Part shown: in pieces, positions 46,655 to 55,232 of the stretch | Layout: each line of letters begins with the position of its first letter | Numbering within the stretch: the first letter of the stretch is position 1 | From: Anabaena catenula FACHB-362 | GTDB taxonomy: Bacteria; Cyanobacteriota; Cyanobacteriia; Cyanobacteriales; Nostocaceae | Assembly (NCBI RefSeq): GCF_014698735.1 | Contig: NZ_JACJTQ010000005.1 | Span: 1-64,000 of the forward strand | Length of the DNA stretch: 64,000 nucleotides | Direction: 5' to 3' | Position numbers and translations under genes: made by a program | Notes under the pieces: model-generated | Told to the model about the DNA's origin: nothing | The model's input: only the letters and a program-made list of their open reading frames with translations | Database searches by the model: none

Positions 46655-46955
46655 CAACTTTATTAATTGGGTAGAGGTATTATCGAAAGTTGTTGATTTA
46701 GGAGAATCACCAGACGAAATTATTAAACGATTGAGAGATGAAGGATTATTAGAGAATAGTCTAGAAATTATTGCTTGCAATGAGGAAGATGCTCTAACTA
46801 TAGCTAAACTTCGACCATTAACCAAAAGTGCCGGATTATCATTAGGAGATCGTGCTTGTCTTGCTTTAGGTAAACGCTTGAATTTACCTGTATTAACAGC
46901 AGATAAAGTCTGGACTAGTTTATCTCTGGGAATTACAATTAATTTGATTCGTTAA
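46626..46955 (+). pseudogene. PIN-domain toxin (VapC-like), 5'-truncated remnant
   Basis: After a stop at 46623-46625 the frame reads, without an early ATG, NFINWVEVLSKVVDLGE then the PIN second half (EIIACNEEDALTIAKL, LSLGDRACLALGKR, VLTADKVW). GD-x-A-C-LA and TADKVW are the distal acidic active-site motifs of VapC. The first strand with the catalytic Asp is missing, replaced by the palindromic repeat. An ATG at 46731 would give only 74 residues, so the gene is almost certainly dead. Confidence 0.7.
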
Positions 46956-47155
46956 CGCTTAAACTCATTGATAAATTCGGTGAAATTCGCTAACGCTTCT
47001 TCGGCTAATGCTTCTAATTTACCATCTGCAATATCACGTTCTATCTGTTCATCCCACCGTTCATAATCTAGGTTTAAAACCCATTGTCTCAGTTTCTCAA
47101 AATCATGAGACGGAAGTGAGAGAATTGCAGTTTCAATTTGTTCAAGCTGTGACAT
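46952..47155 (-). CDS. Small antitoxin-like protein, orphan
   Basis: 67 residues with the pattern SQLEQIETAILSLP...FEKLRQWVL, then WDEQIERDIADGKLEALAEEA, typical of a family of small antitoxins found next to RelE/ParE-like toxins in cyanobacteria. Here the downstream (toxin) position is taken by the convergent PIN remnant, with a 4-bp overlap. No partner toxin on the same strand, hence an orphan. Confidence 0.7.
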   Translation of the reverse strand: MSQLEQIETAILSLPSHDFEKLRQWVLNLDYERWDEQIERDIADGKLEALAEEALANFTEFINEFKR

Positions 47156-47300
47156 AAATAGTTTTTACCTCTTTATCCTTGAGTACATTATAGCTTTACT
47201 GAACAGGTAAGATCGCTTGTAGCATGAAAGGTAAAATTTCTTTACTACAAAAGTTTTGAGGAAGTAATTTATCTATAAGTGCTTGTTTATCTTCCACCTA

Positions 47301-48380
47301 CTACACCCAGTAATCTCTTATTCCTTCAATTCCATATTCACTAGCGTTGCTAATATCATTATGTAACTCAAATGAGCAACATTCACACTTAACACGAATA
47401 GGATAAGAAGACTCACTTTCATACTCACCATATTCATCTAGTTCATACTCTACACATTTATGAATTATTAGAGAGTTAAAACCACAGACTGGACATTTGC
47501 ATATTTCAGAATCATCATTTTCTTTAGAAATAACAATAGCTGTTTTTTCCATTGTTTCTTTTGCATCCTTATATTGCCCATACCAATATAATGGGGCATT
47601 ATAAGCTGCTCTACCTAACTCTTTTAGAAAAGCAATTTTTTCTATATTATAGGAGTCCTTTCTAAAATGATTAATAATCTCCGTTATTGGATCTATTCCA
47701 CAATTTAGTGTATTGATTGTATGTAAATTATGTAAATTATGTAAATATTGTGTAACTGACACCACAAATTGAAGTACATACTTTCCAATAAATTTATCTA
47801 AATCTTTATAAGGAAGAATGTATAAACCACGATGCCATACTTGATTTCTGAAATCACCTAACTTTTTAAGGATATACTGATTATCAACTAGGAATAATAA
47901 CTGTTGATAATTTTTTAGACGCTTTGCATTAATAAATTTTACTAATCTGTCTATAGCGTCAGAAAAGTTGACTGTTTGTTTATTATGTATAATATACTCA
48001 GATATATCTTCTCTATCAATATATTTTTCCTGTGTAAATTTTTCATTTTTAAATTTACGTATTAATAGTGGATTTTCATTGTGTAAAAAATTTTTACATA
48101 CTAATTCTGCAAAATGATGAAAGTGAACGATACACTCTGCATATGCTTCACGATATTTTAAATTTTCTTTTTGATTATAATACCTTAACTCATCTGGCCA
48201 ATCTTTATCATCTTCATCTATTATCTGATATAGTAGACCATTAAAACATTGGTAAGTAGAAAAATAAGCCTTTAAAGCAATTCGTAGAGATAGAAATGCT
48301 AAATCAATATCACCATTACCACTTTCTTCAAGATGAAAACCATTGCTTGTTATCTCTTCAAGTTCAGTTTTTTCATTCAT
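47301..48380 (-). CDS. Hypothetical protein with HEPN-like motif and zinc ribbon
   Basis: 359 residues, not a family I recognise. The first 250 residues are mostly helical and contain RNQVWH (Arg178-His183), an R-x4-H pair typical of HEPN ribonuclease domains. The last 70 have CPVC (296-299) and C-x-x-C (332-335) separated by an acidic insert, a zinc-ribbon-like module. Notably AT-rich and richer in Cys, Tyr and Asn than its neighbours, suggesting transfer. It stands beside toxin-antitoxin debris, so defence or RNA cleavage is plausible but unproven. Confidence 0.6.
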   Translation of the reverse strand: MNEKTELEEITSNGFHLEESGNGDIDLAFLSLRIALKAYFSTYQCFNGLLYQIIDEDDKDWPDELRYYNQKENLKYREAYAECIVHFHHFAELVCKNFLHNENPLLIRKFKNEKFTQEKYIDREDISEYIIHNKQTVNFSDAIDRLVKFINAKRLKNYQQLLFLVDNQYILKKLGDFRNQVWHRGLYILPYKDLDKFIGKYVLQFVVSVTQYLHNLHNLHTINTLNCGIDPITEIINHFRKDSYNIEKIAFLKELGRAAYNAPLYWYGQYKDAKETMEKTAIVISKENDDSEICKCPVCGFNSLIIHKCVEYELDEYGEYESESSYPIRVKCECCSFELHNDISNASEYGIEGIRDYWV

Positions 48381-48422
48381 ATTTATATTTCCTATGCACT
48401 AAATAGGTTTAAATTTGCTATC

Positions 48423-49085
48423 TTAATCAAATAAAATCAAAGGCAGTAATGTAGGAATCTCATTTGGACAATCAGCAATTAAATCAGCTTTGTGGGTTTC
48501 CAATTCTTCCCTACTTCCATAACCATAAGTCACACCAATTGAAGCAATATTATTTTTCTTAGCTCCGATGATATCATGTAGGCGATCGCCTACCATAACT
48601 ACAGTAGAAGCTAAAAGACTTTCCCTCTCTATAATGTAGGAAATTAAATCACCTTTCACACTTCTATTACCATCTAATTCACTACCATAAACACCATCAA
48701 ACAAAGGTGCTAAATCAAAATATACAATAATGCGTGTAGCATAAATCTGAGGTTTGGAAGTAGCTACAAAAGTTTGATAACCAGCAGCACGAATAATTTT
48801 TAGGGTTTCGGGAATTTGCGGATAAAGAGAGTTTTCAAATAACCCAATTGTAGAAAAGCGACTACGATATAGTGAAATTGCCTCCTCCAGCAATGTGTCA
48901 TCGGAGGTTTGCAATAACTGGGAAAAACTGCTTTTCAGTGGTGGTCCAATACACCAAAGCAATTCATTAGCATCTGGTGGTTTATAACCAAGTTCCGATA
49001 AGGCATACTGAATACAACAAGTAATTCCCGGTTTAGGATCAGTGAGAGTTCCATCTAGGTCAAAAAGGACTGTATAAGAAAGCAT
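48423..49085 (-). CDS. HAD hydrolase, phosphoglycolate phosphatase-like
   Basis: 220 residues. Motif I FDLDGTLTDPKPG, motif II Thr/Ser in FVATSKP, motif III Lys in SVKGDLI, motif IV MVGDRLHDIIGAKKNN with GSREEL after it, matching Gph-type phosphatases. Cytosolic. It lies 42 bp upstream of the HEPN-like gene start on the same strand but is of ordinary composition. Role in 2-phosphoglycolate salvage or pyrophosphate/nucleotide cleavage cannot be separated. Confidence 0.87.
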   Translation of the reverse strand: MLSYTVLFDLDGTLTDPKPGITCCIQYALSELGYKPPDANELLWCIGPPLKSSFSQLLQTSDDTLLEEAISLYRSRFSTIGLFENSLYPQIPETLKIIRAAGYQTFVATSKPQIYATRIIVYFDLAPLFDGVYGSELDGNRSVKGDLISYIIERESLLASTVVMVGDRLHDIIGAKKNNIASIGVTYGYGSREELETHKADLIADCPNEIPTLLPLILFD

Positions 49086-49108
49086 TTTGGTGAAATTAGA
49101 TAGTTTTT

Positions 49109-49141
49109 ATAGCAACCACTAAGATGGTTAAGACATCAAAT
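49109..49141. repeat. Dispersed repeat 'ATAGCAAC...GGTTAAGACATCAA'
   Basis: Third copy of the repeat at 22603-22640 and 31227-31260. As in those places, a short tandem array (here CTGTCAC type at 49198-49232) lies close by. Confidence 0.65.
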
Positions 49142-49231
49142 GATAGCGCACGTTGACGTAACGTCGTTGATAAAACTTAGACTCCAAGAAACTTTTAACG
49201 CTGTCACCTGTCACCTGTTCCCTGTCACCTG

Positions 49232-49576
49232 CTATAACCTTTGCAGAAACTCAATATTTAACTGTAGTTTTTCTCCCAACCACAAAGAATTATCGGTATG
49301 ATCTTTGACATCATCTCCCGTTTCTGGGTGAACCAAAATATCTAAACCTTCTCTATTAAGCATTAACCAGGTCACAACCTCACCAAACTGATGTGGTAAA
49401 AATGCTACTTGATACATTGATTTGGGGTGTGGTCTTATAGGCTGTTCATGCCAACGTCCCAATCTTACATCAAATTTAGCACCTAACCCTTCTCTTACAC
49501 GAGCAGCAGCTTCAAGACTAGCGGTATCAAAATAAATATGTGCATGAAAACCAGTAATATCAGTATTTTCATTCAT
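49232..49576 (-). CDS. DOPA 4,5-dioxygenase family protein
   Basis: 114 residues from the ATG at 49576 with GAGGTG upstream; a TTG at 49615 is also in frame. ITGFHAHIYFD, DVRLGRWHEQPIRPHP, MYQVAFLPHQF and LDILVHPETGDD are the conserved segments; the His residues would bind a single metal. Family members open aromatic diol rings. It faces the GST/TauD operon across the dyad at 49727-49754, suggesting coordinated use on an aromatic compound. No Cys. Confidence 0.87.
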   Translation of the reverse strand: MNENTDITGFHAHIYFDTASLEAAARVREGLGAKFDVRLGRWHEQPIRPHPKSMYQVAFLPHQFGEVVTWLMLNREGLDILVHPETGDDVKDHTDNSLWLGEKLQLNIEFLQRL

Positions 49577-49726
49577 GGTTCTTGATTTCACCTCTTGCTC
49601 ATAAGTATAACTCAATAATTATTTAGATATACTAATCATTAGTAAACCATAAATTTAGCTCAACATATATTTTCTTCTCAAACCACTTGAAATTTCTTTC
49701 TGGTCATGTAATACTACTAAAACAAG

Positions 49727-49754
49727 CACCGATAAATCGGTCAACAAACTGTAG
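49727..49754 (-). promoter_or_regulatory. 28-bp dyad operator candidate, site 11
   Basis: Minus-strand reading CTACAGTTT-GTTGACCGA-TTTATCGGTG. Left arm and the GACCGATTTAT core match site 1 closely. It lies between the DOPA-dioxygenase-like gene and the GST/TauD pair. Confidence 0.45.
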
Positions 49755-49865
49755 TTTATATTTTGTCCCCAGTTGTCACGGGTGATGCACAGATAACTGG
49801 CAATAGTTATGTCTGCGCTGGTTTTGGTATTGGAAGTAACTATTGACTATTTACAGCGGTTTTCA

Positions 49866-49960
49866 TGTATTTAGACCACACTCTTGATTTCTCTTTGCGC
49901 CTCTGCGCCTCTGCGTGAGACAAAAAAATGTGGTTCATTTACCCGAAAATTGCTGCAAGA
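49866..49960. repeat. Dispersed repeat, intact copy
   Basis: Runs from TGTATTTAGACCACACTC through GCGCCTCTGCGTGAGAC to about GAAAATTGCTGCAAG. The copy near 2055-2205 matches closely but carries a 45-bp insertion. Confidence 0.7.
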
Positions 49961-50008
49961 TTTGGGTTTTTGATGTAAACAAATCCTAATTTACTAAGGA
50001 CTTTAAAT

Positions 50009-50680
50009 ATGGCTGATATTAAGATTTATAGTGCGGTTGTTTGTCCTTATGCTCACCGTACTCGTTTGGTACTTCAAGAAAAGGGTATTGATTTTGATTT
50101 GATTGAAATTGATTTGCAGAATAAACCAGAAGGTTTTACAGAAGTTTCTCCTTATGGGAAAGTACCTGCAATTACTCATGGAGAAAATCGAATTTGGGAA
50201 TCAGCAGTTATTAATGAATATTTGGATGAAGTATTTCCTAACCCACCACTTTTACCTAGTAACCCCATTGCAAAAGCTCAGGCTCGAATTTGGATAGATT
50301 TTGCTAATACTAGATTAGTTCCCGCTTTTTCTACTCTATTACGCAGTCCAGATTTCCAAAAACAAGAAGAAGCCAAACAAGAACTCTACAAACATCTAGA
50401 ATTTATTGAAAATGAAGGTTTAGGAAAACTTTCTGGAGATGGTCCCTACTGGTTTGGTGAATCTATCAGTTTGGTTGATTTTACCTTTTTCCCCTGGTTT
50501 GAAAGATGGGCTGCTCTTAAACATTATCGTGGCTTTGGTATACCTGCTGAATTTACTCGTTTGAAACAGTGGAAACACGCGCTTAAAGAACGTGAATCAG
50601 TGAAAGCGATCGCACACTCCAAAGAGTTCTATATTGAGCGATATGCTAAATTTGCTGCTCCTGTTCCTGTCGCTGCTTAG
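50009..50680 (+). CDS. Glutathione S-transferase, omega/beta-like (CPY)
   Basis: 223 residues. Thioredoxin-like domain with VVCPYAHRTRL (Cys12-Pro13), cis-Pro in GKVPAITHG and [14 protein letters not shown]; helical domain with ISLVDFTFFPWFERW. Closely related to the 40718 protein, which lacks the Cys. Besides Met1 and Cys12 there is no sulfur amino acid, so the catalytic Cys has been kept while all others are gone. It precedes a TauD-like gene by 44 bp. Likely deglutathionylation or thiol transfer, by family. Confidence 0.9.
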   Translation: MADIKIYSAVVCPYAHRTRLVLQEKGIDFDLIEIDLQNKPEGFTEVSPYGKVPAITHGENRIWESAVINEYLDEVFPNPPLLPSNPIAKAQARIWIDFANTRLVPAFSTLLRSPDFQKQEEAKQELYKHLEFIENEGLGKLSGDGPYWFGESISLVDFTFFPWFERWAALKHYRGFGIPAEFTRLKQWKHALKERESVKAIAHSKEFYIERYAKFAAPVPVAA

Positions 50681-50724
50681 TCAAACGCTGCATTCAACTA
50701 TTCCTAAATTGAGAAGACAAATTT

Positions 50725-51633
50725 ATGAGTTATCAAAACATAGAAATCAAACCAATTGCTGGACGCATCGGTGCAAAAATTAAAGGTGTTAATTTAGCTG
50801 AAAACCTCAGTGATGAAATCATCAGCGAAATTAGAAAAGCCTTAGTTCAATATAAAGTCATTTTCTTCCGTGGACAAGAACTTGATGCCGATGGACAAGT
50901 AGATTTTGCGCGTCGTTTTGGTGAAATCACTACCGCACATCCCACAGTTCCATCACTTCCTGGACATCCAGAAGTATTAGACTTAGATTACAACCGTACA
51001 GTTGCCCGTGCGAATAACTGGCACACCGATGTTACATTTGTAGATCGTCCGCCCCTTGGCTCAGTCTTGAGGGCATTGGTAATTCCGCCGACGGGAGGGG
51101 ATACTATTTGGGCCAATTCGGTGACTGCATACCAAGATTTACCGGAGCATTTGCGTAATTTAGCTGACAAACTTTGGGCTGTACATAGTAATGCTTATGA
51201 TTATGCTACAGCCTTTGATATACCGGAAGAAGTGAAATCTTACCGAGATGTGTTTACTTCAACGGTGTATGAAACCTTGCATCCAGTGGTGAGAATTCAT
51301 CCTGAATCTGGGGAAAAAGGTTTGTTTATAGGTGGTTTTGTGCGTCAGATTCGGGGTTTATCTCCAACTGAATCAGCCGATATTATTCGCTTGTTGCAAT
51401 CTTATATTACACGACCTGAGAATACAGTGCGTTGGCGTTGGCAAGTTGGTGATGTCGCTTTTTGGGATAATCGTGCTACTCAACATTATGCGATCGCTGA
51501 TTATGGAGATCAACCCCGTCGTGTGCAGCGTGTAACCATTGCTGGTGATCTTCCTTTAGGTATTGACGGTAAGTATAGTCAAGCCATTAAAGGCGATTCT
51601 TCGGCATATATTCCCAATCTTGTAGCAGCTTAA
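50725..51633 (+). CDS. tauD: TauD-family Fe(II)/2-oxoglutarate dioxygenase
   Basis: 302 residues, closer to true TauD than the 34116 protein. Start IEIKPIAGRIGAKIKGVNL, metal motif NNWHTDVTF (H-x-D), HPVVRIHPESGEKGLFI, and distal His plus Arg in DNRATQHYAIADYGDQPRRVQRV (quoted in part as ATQHYAIADYG). Releases sulfite from taurine or a related sulfonate, or sulfate from alkyl sulfates. No tauABC next to it; it would depend on the 32-36 kb importer. One Met and no Cys. Confidence 0.9.
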   Translation: MSYQNIEIKPIAGRIGAKIKGVNLAENLSDEIISEIRKALVQYKVIFFRGQELDADGQVDFARRFGEITTAHPTVPSLPGHPEVLDLDYNRTVARANNWHTDVTFVDRPPLGSVLRALVIPPTGGDTIWANSVTAYQDLPEHLRNLADKLWAVHSNAYDYATAFDIPEEVKSYRDVFTSTVYETLHPVVRIHPESGEKGLFIGGFVRQIRGLSPTESADIIRLLQSYITRPENTVRWRWQVGDVAFWDNRATQHYAIADYGDQPRRVQRVTIAGDLPLGIDGKYSQAIKGDSSAYIPNLVAA

Positions 51634-51681
51634 CCTAACTCAACTCCATTGTCTCAGAAAAAATGGGGGATAATGTAGAAA

Positions 51682-51711
51682 TGTAGAGACGTTTCATGAA
51701 ACGTCTCTACA
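51682..51711. repeat. 30-bp perfect palindrome
   Basis: TGTAGAGACGTTTCA followed by its exact reverse complement, no loop. A form of palindrome often scattered in Nostoc genomes. It lies between the TauD-like and redoxin genes and is the reason the redoxin frame appears open upstream of its real start. Confidence 0.8.
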
Positions 51712-51743
51712 CTGTAATTGGAAAATTAAAGGATTTTTATTTT

Positions 51744-52343
51744 ATGGCTTTGACACCTTCGACAATGTTACCCTTGGGGACTTTAGCACCTAATTTTTCT
51801 CTCCCAGATGTGGTTTCAGGTAAAACGATTTCATTGGCAAACTTTGCTGATAAAAAAGTATTAGTAGTTATATTTGTTAGTCGTCATTGTCCTTTTGTGC
51901 AACATATCAAATTTGAATTAGCAAAGTTAGGACAAGATTACAAAAATAGAAATGTGGGTATTTTAGCAATTAGTTCTAATGATATTAATACTCATCCTGA
52001 TGATGCACCAGAATTACTTAAATATTTTGCCCAAGAAATAGATTTATCCTATCCTTTGCTTTATGATGAAAGTCAAAAAGCAGCTAAAGATTTTTTTGCA
52101 GCTTGCACTCCAGACTTTTTTGTATTTAATGCTAATAGAAAGCTGGCTTATCGGGGACAATTAGATGATAGTCGTCCGAAAAATGGTTTACCTGTAACTG
52201 GACAAGATTTACGGAAAGCAATTAATTATGTTTTAGCAGATGAAGTAATTACTTGGCAGCAAAAGCCGAGTATTGGTTGTAATATTAAATGGAAAGCAGG
52301 GAATGAGCCTGTTTATTATAAAGTTCCGGTAGCGATTCGGTAG
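51744..52343 (+). CDS. Thioredoxin-fold redoxin (AhpC/TSA-like)
   Basis: 199 residues from the ATG at 51744 (MALTPSTMLPLGTLAPNF); the extension to 51696 runs into a palindromic repeat. The fold shows LGTLAPNFSLPDV and, at the active site, SRHCPFVQHIK with a single Cys instead of CxxC. IGCNIKWKAGNEP near the C-terminus is common to a thioredoxin family protein group of cyanobacteria. It may be a thiol peroxidase or a reductase for sulfur intermediates; not determinable. Confidence 0.85.
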   Translation: MALTPSTMLPLGTLAPNFSLPDVVSGKTISLANFADKKVLVVIFVSRHCPFVQHIKFELAKLGQDYKNRNVGILAISSNDINTHPDDAPELLKYFAQEIDLSYPLLYDESQKAAKDFFAACTPDFFVFNANRKLAYRGQLDDSRPKNGLPVTGQDLRKAINYVLADEVITWQQKPSIGCNIKWKAGNEPVYYKVPVAIR

Positions 52344-52424
52344 TTAGGGATTTTCTCAAAATTCTCATGTGGGGTGTAGAAAATAGAGGCTACAATCTAT
52401 ATGTATGTAGCTATCAACACCCCT

Positions 52425-52661
52425 ATGAATAATCAGGCTTTCTACATTTGGCTTCAGCAAGGCCAAGACTGATGGGATCAAATCCAGCATTTTATTATTA
52501 ACAACAAAGATATTTTTATTGTCTCCTTTGGCACTGGTAGCTTACCTCTCATTGTACGCTTTATCTGGTGGGTAGTCCAGCAGAATCGCAAGCGTAAGCT
52601 TCTACCTGATACTTTCCCCTTCGAGGTTATTAAACCACAAAGCAACGCCTTACAAATACTT
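52425..52661 (+). pseudogene. 5' part of TPR-ATPase gene with in-frame TGA and membrane anchor
   Basis: An ATG at 52425 opens MNNQAFYIWLQQGQD, then TGA at 52470-52472, and the same frame continues without any other stop (WDQIQHFIINNKDIF..., TM-like IVSFGTGSLPLIVRFIWWVV, then QQNRKRKLL) into the P-loop protein. No other good start codon or ribosome site precedes the P-loop; only a TTG at 52662. So the stop is either an inactivating mutation or read through. Confidence 0.7.
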
Positions 52662-54881
52662 TTGGATGGTAATGAAAATGACCCATTAGGGGATTACAAA
52701 ATCCCCTATCAGAATCGTGTTCCAGGGCGTAATACTGAAGATGAACTTAAACAGAAATTAGATCAACATCGTTGGTTATTGATTCTCGCACCAACAGGAT
52801 GGGGTAAAACAAGAGAAGCGGCAAATTTAGCCGATAGACTTAATAAAGAAGGCTGGACAATTCTTAAACTCAAGCGTGGTGAGTGGTTGGAAGCACCACC
52901 CATATTCCCAGAAAATAAGATTGGTACAGATTGCAAGTTGCTTTTTTTCCTTGATAATCTGAATAATAAAATGTCTGGTGGACGTATTGAACAATCACCA
53001 AAAGCAGATGATCTACTACAACCGTTAAATAAGCCACTACAAGAACGGTTGTTTAATACACTACAAGCTTACGAAAAATTCTGTCGTAAAGAAGATATTC
53101 GGATTATTGCTACAGCCAGAAATGAAAAAGAGAGAGAATTTCCTGATGAATCCAGCGAATGGGAAAAAGATGAACCCAGCGAATGGGAAAAACTAGAATT
53201 TGATAAATACCCACTTTGGAAACGCTTTGAGATTTATGATTTACCTGAACCTAATGAAGAAGCAATCATTGGAGTTTTGAGAGAAACGATACATCAAGCG
53301 AATATCCAAGCTAATCCTGATGATTATTCTCGCATTGCTCAAAGAAATGATCGCACTTTTAGAAACATTGTTGAGAATCTTCGCAGTACAAAAAATTATG
53401 GTCGGTTTCTGACAATAGATAACTTTCGCCCCACACTAAAAGGGACTTGGAAGGAACGCTATCAAAAGACTATTAAAAAATATCCTGTTGCAACTTATAT
53501 TTATGACGCTGTAGAATTGCTGCAAAAAATGGGGATTGATCTTTATCCCTTTACTGTTGAGCCTATAGCGCGAATGATGGTAGATGGAAATCTCCTGAGA
53601 CAAATTTGGTATTGGTGGCAAATACGCACAACTTTACCCTATCTCATTGATGTTGAAGGTATTCTTGAACCTCGTGATGGGCAAATTGAGGCGAAGGGAA
53701 AGGAGGTAGAAGTTGAGGAATATATTTCAAGGTTATTGAATTTGCTGTTAAAATTAGCAAAAAAATATCCTATAGAGATGTTAAATTCATTATTTAAGTT
53801 TGGTTATAAGGCTGATTTTTTAAGGCGCGATAAAGAGGCAATTGTCGTTTGTGAAGCTGCTCTCAAAATCAAACCTGACTTGTACGAGCTTTGGTATAAC
53901 AAAGGGGTGGCACTCTTTAATTTAAAACAATATACAGAAGCTATCGCCGCTTATGAGGCTGGACTTAAAATCAAACCTGACGAGCATGAAGCTTGGCATA
54001 ATAAGGGCAATACACTGGCTAATTTAGGACAATATGTAGAAGCTATAGCAGCTTATGAAGAAGCAATCAAAATCAAATCTGACGATTATGAATCTTGGAA
54101 TCACAAAGGCAATGCACTGGCTAATTTAGGAAGAAATGAAGAAGCGATTGCAGCTTGGAATCAGGCACTTAAAATTCAACCTAACGACTATGAAGCTTGG
54201 AACAACAAGGGCTGTATGTTGTTTAATTTAGGACAATATGCAGAAGCGATCGCCGCTTATGATGCTGCACTCAACATCAAACCTGACAGGGACAAAACTT
54301 GGAATCACAAGGGTGTGGCGCTGGCTAATTTAGGACAATATGCAGAAGCGATCGCCGCTTATGATGCTGCACTCAACATCAAACCTGACAAGGATGGAGT
54401 TTGGTGCAATAAGGGCTTGGCACTGGCTAATTTAGGACAATATGCAGAAGCGATCACGGCTTGGGATGCTGCACTCAACATCAAACCTGACAAGGACGGA
54501 GTTTGGTACAACAAGGGTGTGACGTTGGCTAAGTTAGGAAACTATGAAGAAGCTATCACAGCTTACGATGCTGCACTCAACATCAAACCTGACGACTACA
54601 AAGTTTGGAACAACAAAGCCGTGGCACTCACTAAGTTAGGAAACTATGTGGAAGCGATCGCCGCTTGCGATAAGTCACTCAACATCAAACCTGACCAGGA
54701 CGGAGTTTGGTACTGTAAAGCTGGCTGTTATGCAATGCTAGAAAATGTTGATCAAGCAATCTATAACTTACAACAAGCTATCCATTTAAATCCTGAAGAA
54801 TATCGAGAATTGGTGAAAAGTCATTCTGTTTTAGACAACATCCGCAACGATGCACGGTTTCAAGCCTTATTGCAAGAATAA
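52662..54881 (+). CDS. P-loop NTPase with C-terminal TPR array (STAND-like)
   Basis: Open frame of 739 residues from a TTG. Walker A APTGWGKT (43-50), Walker B-like LLFFLDNL near 96, a winged/helical middle, and from about residue 395 nine 34-residue TPRs (pattern W-N-K-G-x-A-L-x-N-L-G-x-Y-x-E-A-I). The domain order (NTPase then superstructure repeats) resembles STAND regulators. Upstream in the same frame is a membrane-anchor segment cut off by a TGA, so the gene may be inactive or N-terminally shortened. Several TPRs are nearly identical in DNA, indicating recent expansion. Confidence 0.75.
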   Translation: MDGNENDPLGDYKIPYQNRVPGRNTEDELKQKLDQHRWLLILAPTGWGKTREAANLADRLNKEGWTILKLKRGEWLEAPPIFPENKIGTDCKLLFFLDNLNNKMSGGRIEQSPKADDLLQPLNKPLQERLFNTLQAYEKFCRKEDIRIIATARNEKEREFPDESSEWEKDEPSEWEKLEFDKYPLWKRFEIYDLPEPNEEAIIGVLRETIHQANIQANPDDYSRIAQRNDRTFRNIVENLRSTKNYGRFLTIDNFRPTLKGTWKERYQKTIKKYPVATYIYDAVELLQKMGIDLYPFTVEPIARMMVDGNLLRQIWYWWQIRTTLPYLIDVEGILEPRDGQIEAKGKEVEVEEYISRLLNLLLKLAKKYPIEMLNSLFKFGYKADFLRRDKEAIVVCEAALKIKPDLYELWYNKGVALFNLKQYTEAIAAYEAGLKIKPDEHEAWHNKGNTLANLGQYVEAIAAYEEAIKIKSDDYESWNHKGNALANLGRNEEAIAAWNQALKIQPNDYEAWNNKGCMLFNLGQYAEAIAAYDAALNIKPDRDKTWNHKGVALANLGQYAEAIAAYDAALNIKPDKDGVWCNKGLALANLGQYAEAITAWDAALNIKPDKDGVWYNKGVTLAKLGNYEEAITAYDAALNIKPDDYKVWNNKAVALTKLGNYVEAIAACDKSLNIKPDQDGVWYCKAGCYAMLENVDQAIYNLQQAIHLNPEEYRELVKSHSVLDNIRNDARFQALLQE
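54227..54600 (+). repeat. 102-bp tandem repeats within TPR region
   Basis: Units of 102 bp (three turns of 34 codons) share long identical stretches, e.g. GAAGCGATCGCCGCTTATGA at 54244 and again 102 bp later. Each carries a HIP1 octamer GCGATCGC. Consistent with recent duplication by slippage or recombination. Confidence 0.75.
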
Positions 54882-54908
54882 ATAATCAGATTATGAGGAT
54901 AAATTAAC

Positions 54909-55166
54909 ATGAAAATTAGAGGAATAAAACGCGGTCAAAATATTGAGCTATTAGAACAACTTAATAACATTCCAGATGGAACAGAAATAATAATAGATTT
55001 GAAATTCATTGAGAAGCAAATACCAGAACCAAAAATACATTTAACAGAAGAGGAGAGATTAGCTAAATTAAATAAATTATTTGGCGCGTGGAAAAATCAA
55101 GCAGATTTAACAGAAATATTTACAGAAATTGACCAACAACGCCATACTTACCAAGGTAGAGCATAG
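54909..55166 (+). CDS. Small AbrB/antitoxin-like protein
   Basis: 85 residues. MKIRGIKRGQNIELLEQLNNIPDGTEI resembles the N-terminal beta-barrel of cyanobacterial antitoxins paired with PIN toxins (quoted start KIRGIKRGQNIELLE); a charged helical tail follows (LTEEERLAKLNKLFGAW). No PIN toxin follows, so it is an orphan or a remnant. It lies 27 bp after the TPR gene. Confidence 0.55.
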   Translation: MKIRGIKRGQNIELLEQLNNIPDGTEIIIDLKFIEKQIPEPKIHLTEEERLAKLNKLFGAWKNQADLTEIFTEIDQQRHTYQGRA

Positions 55167-55232
55167 ACTTCCAAAATACTTGGATCAAGTTTCGGATAAA
55201 AAGCCCGTATAGTCTCTATTTAGTTTCAGTTT

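Larger units (their letters stand above)
49577..50008. other. Divergent promoter region, dyad and dispersed repeat
   Basis: Dyad copy at 49727-49754, then an intact copy of the 'GTATTTAGACCACACTCTTG' repeat at about 49866-49960, which forms the leader of the GST gene. Ribosome site AAGGA before 50009. Confidence 0.55.
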
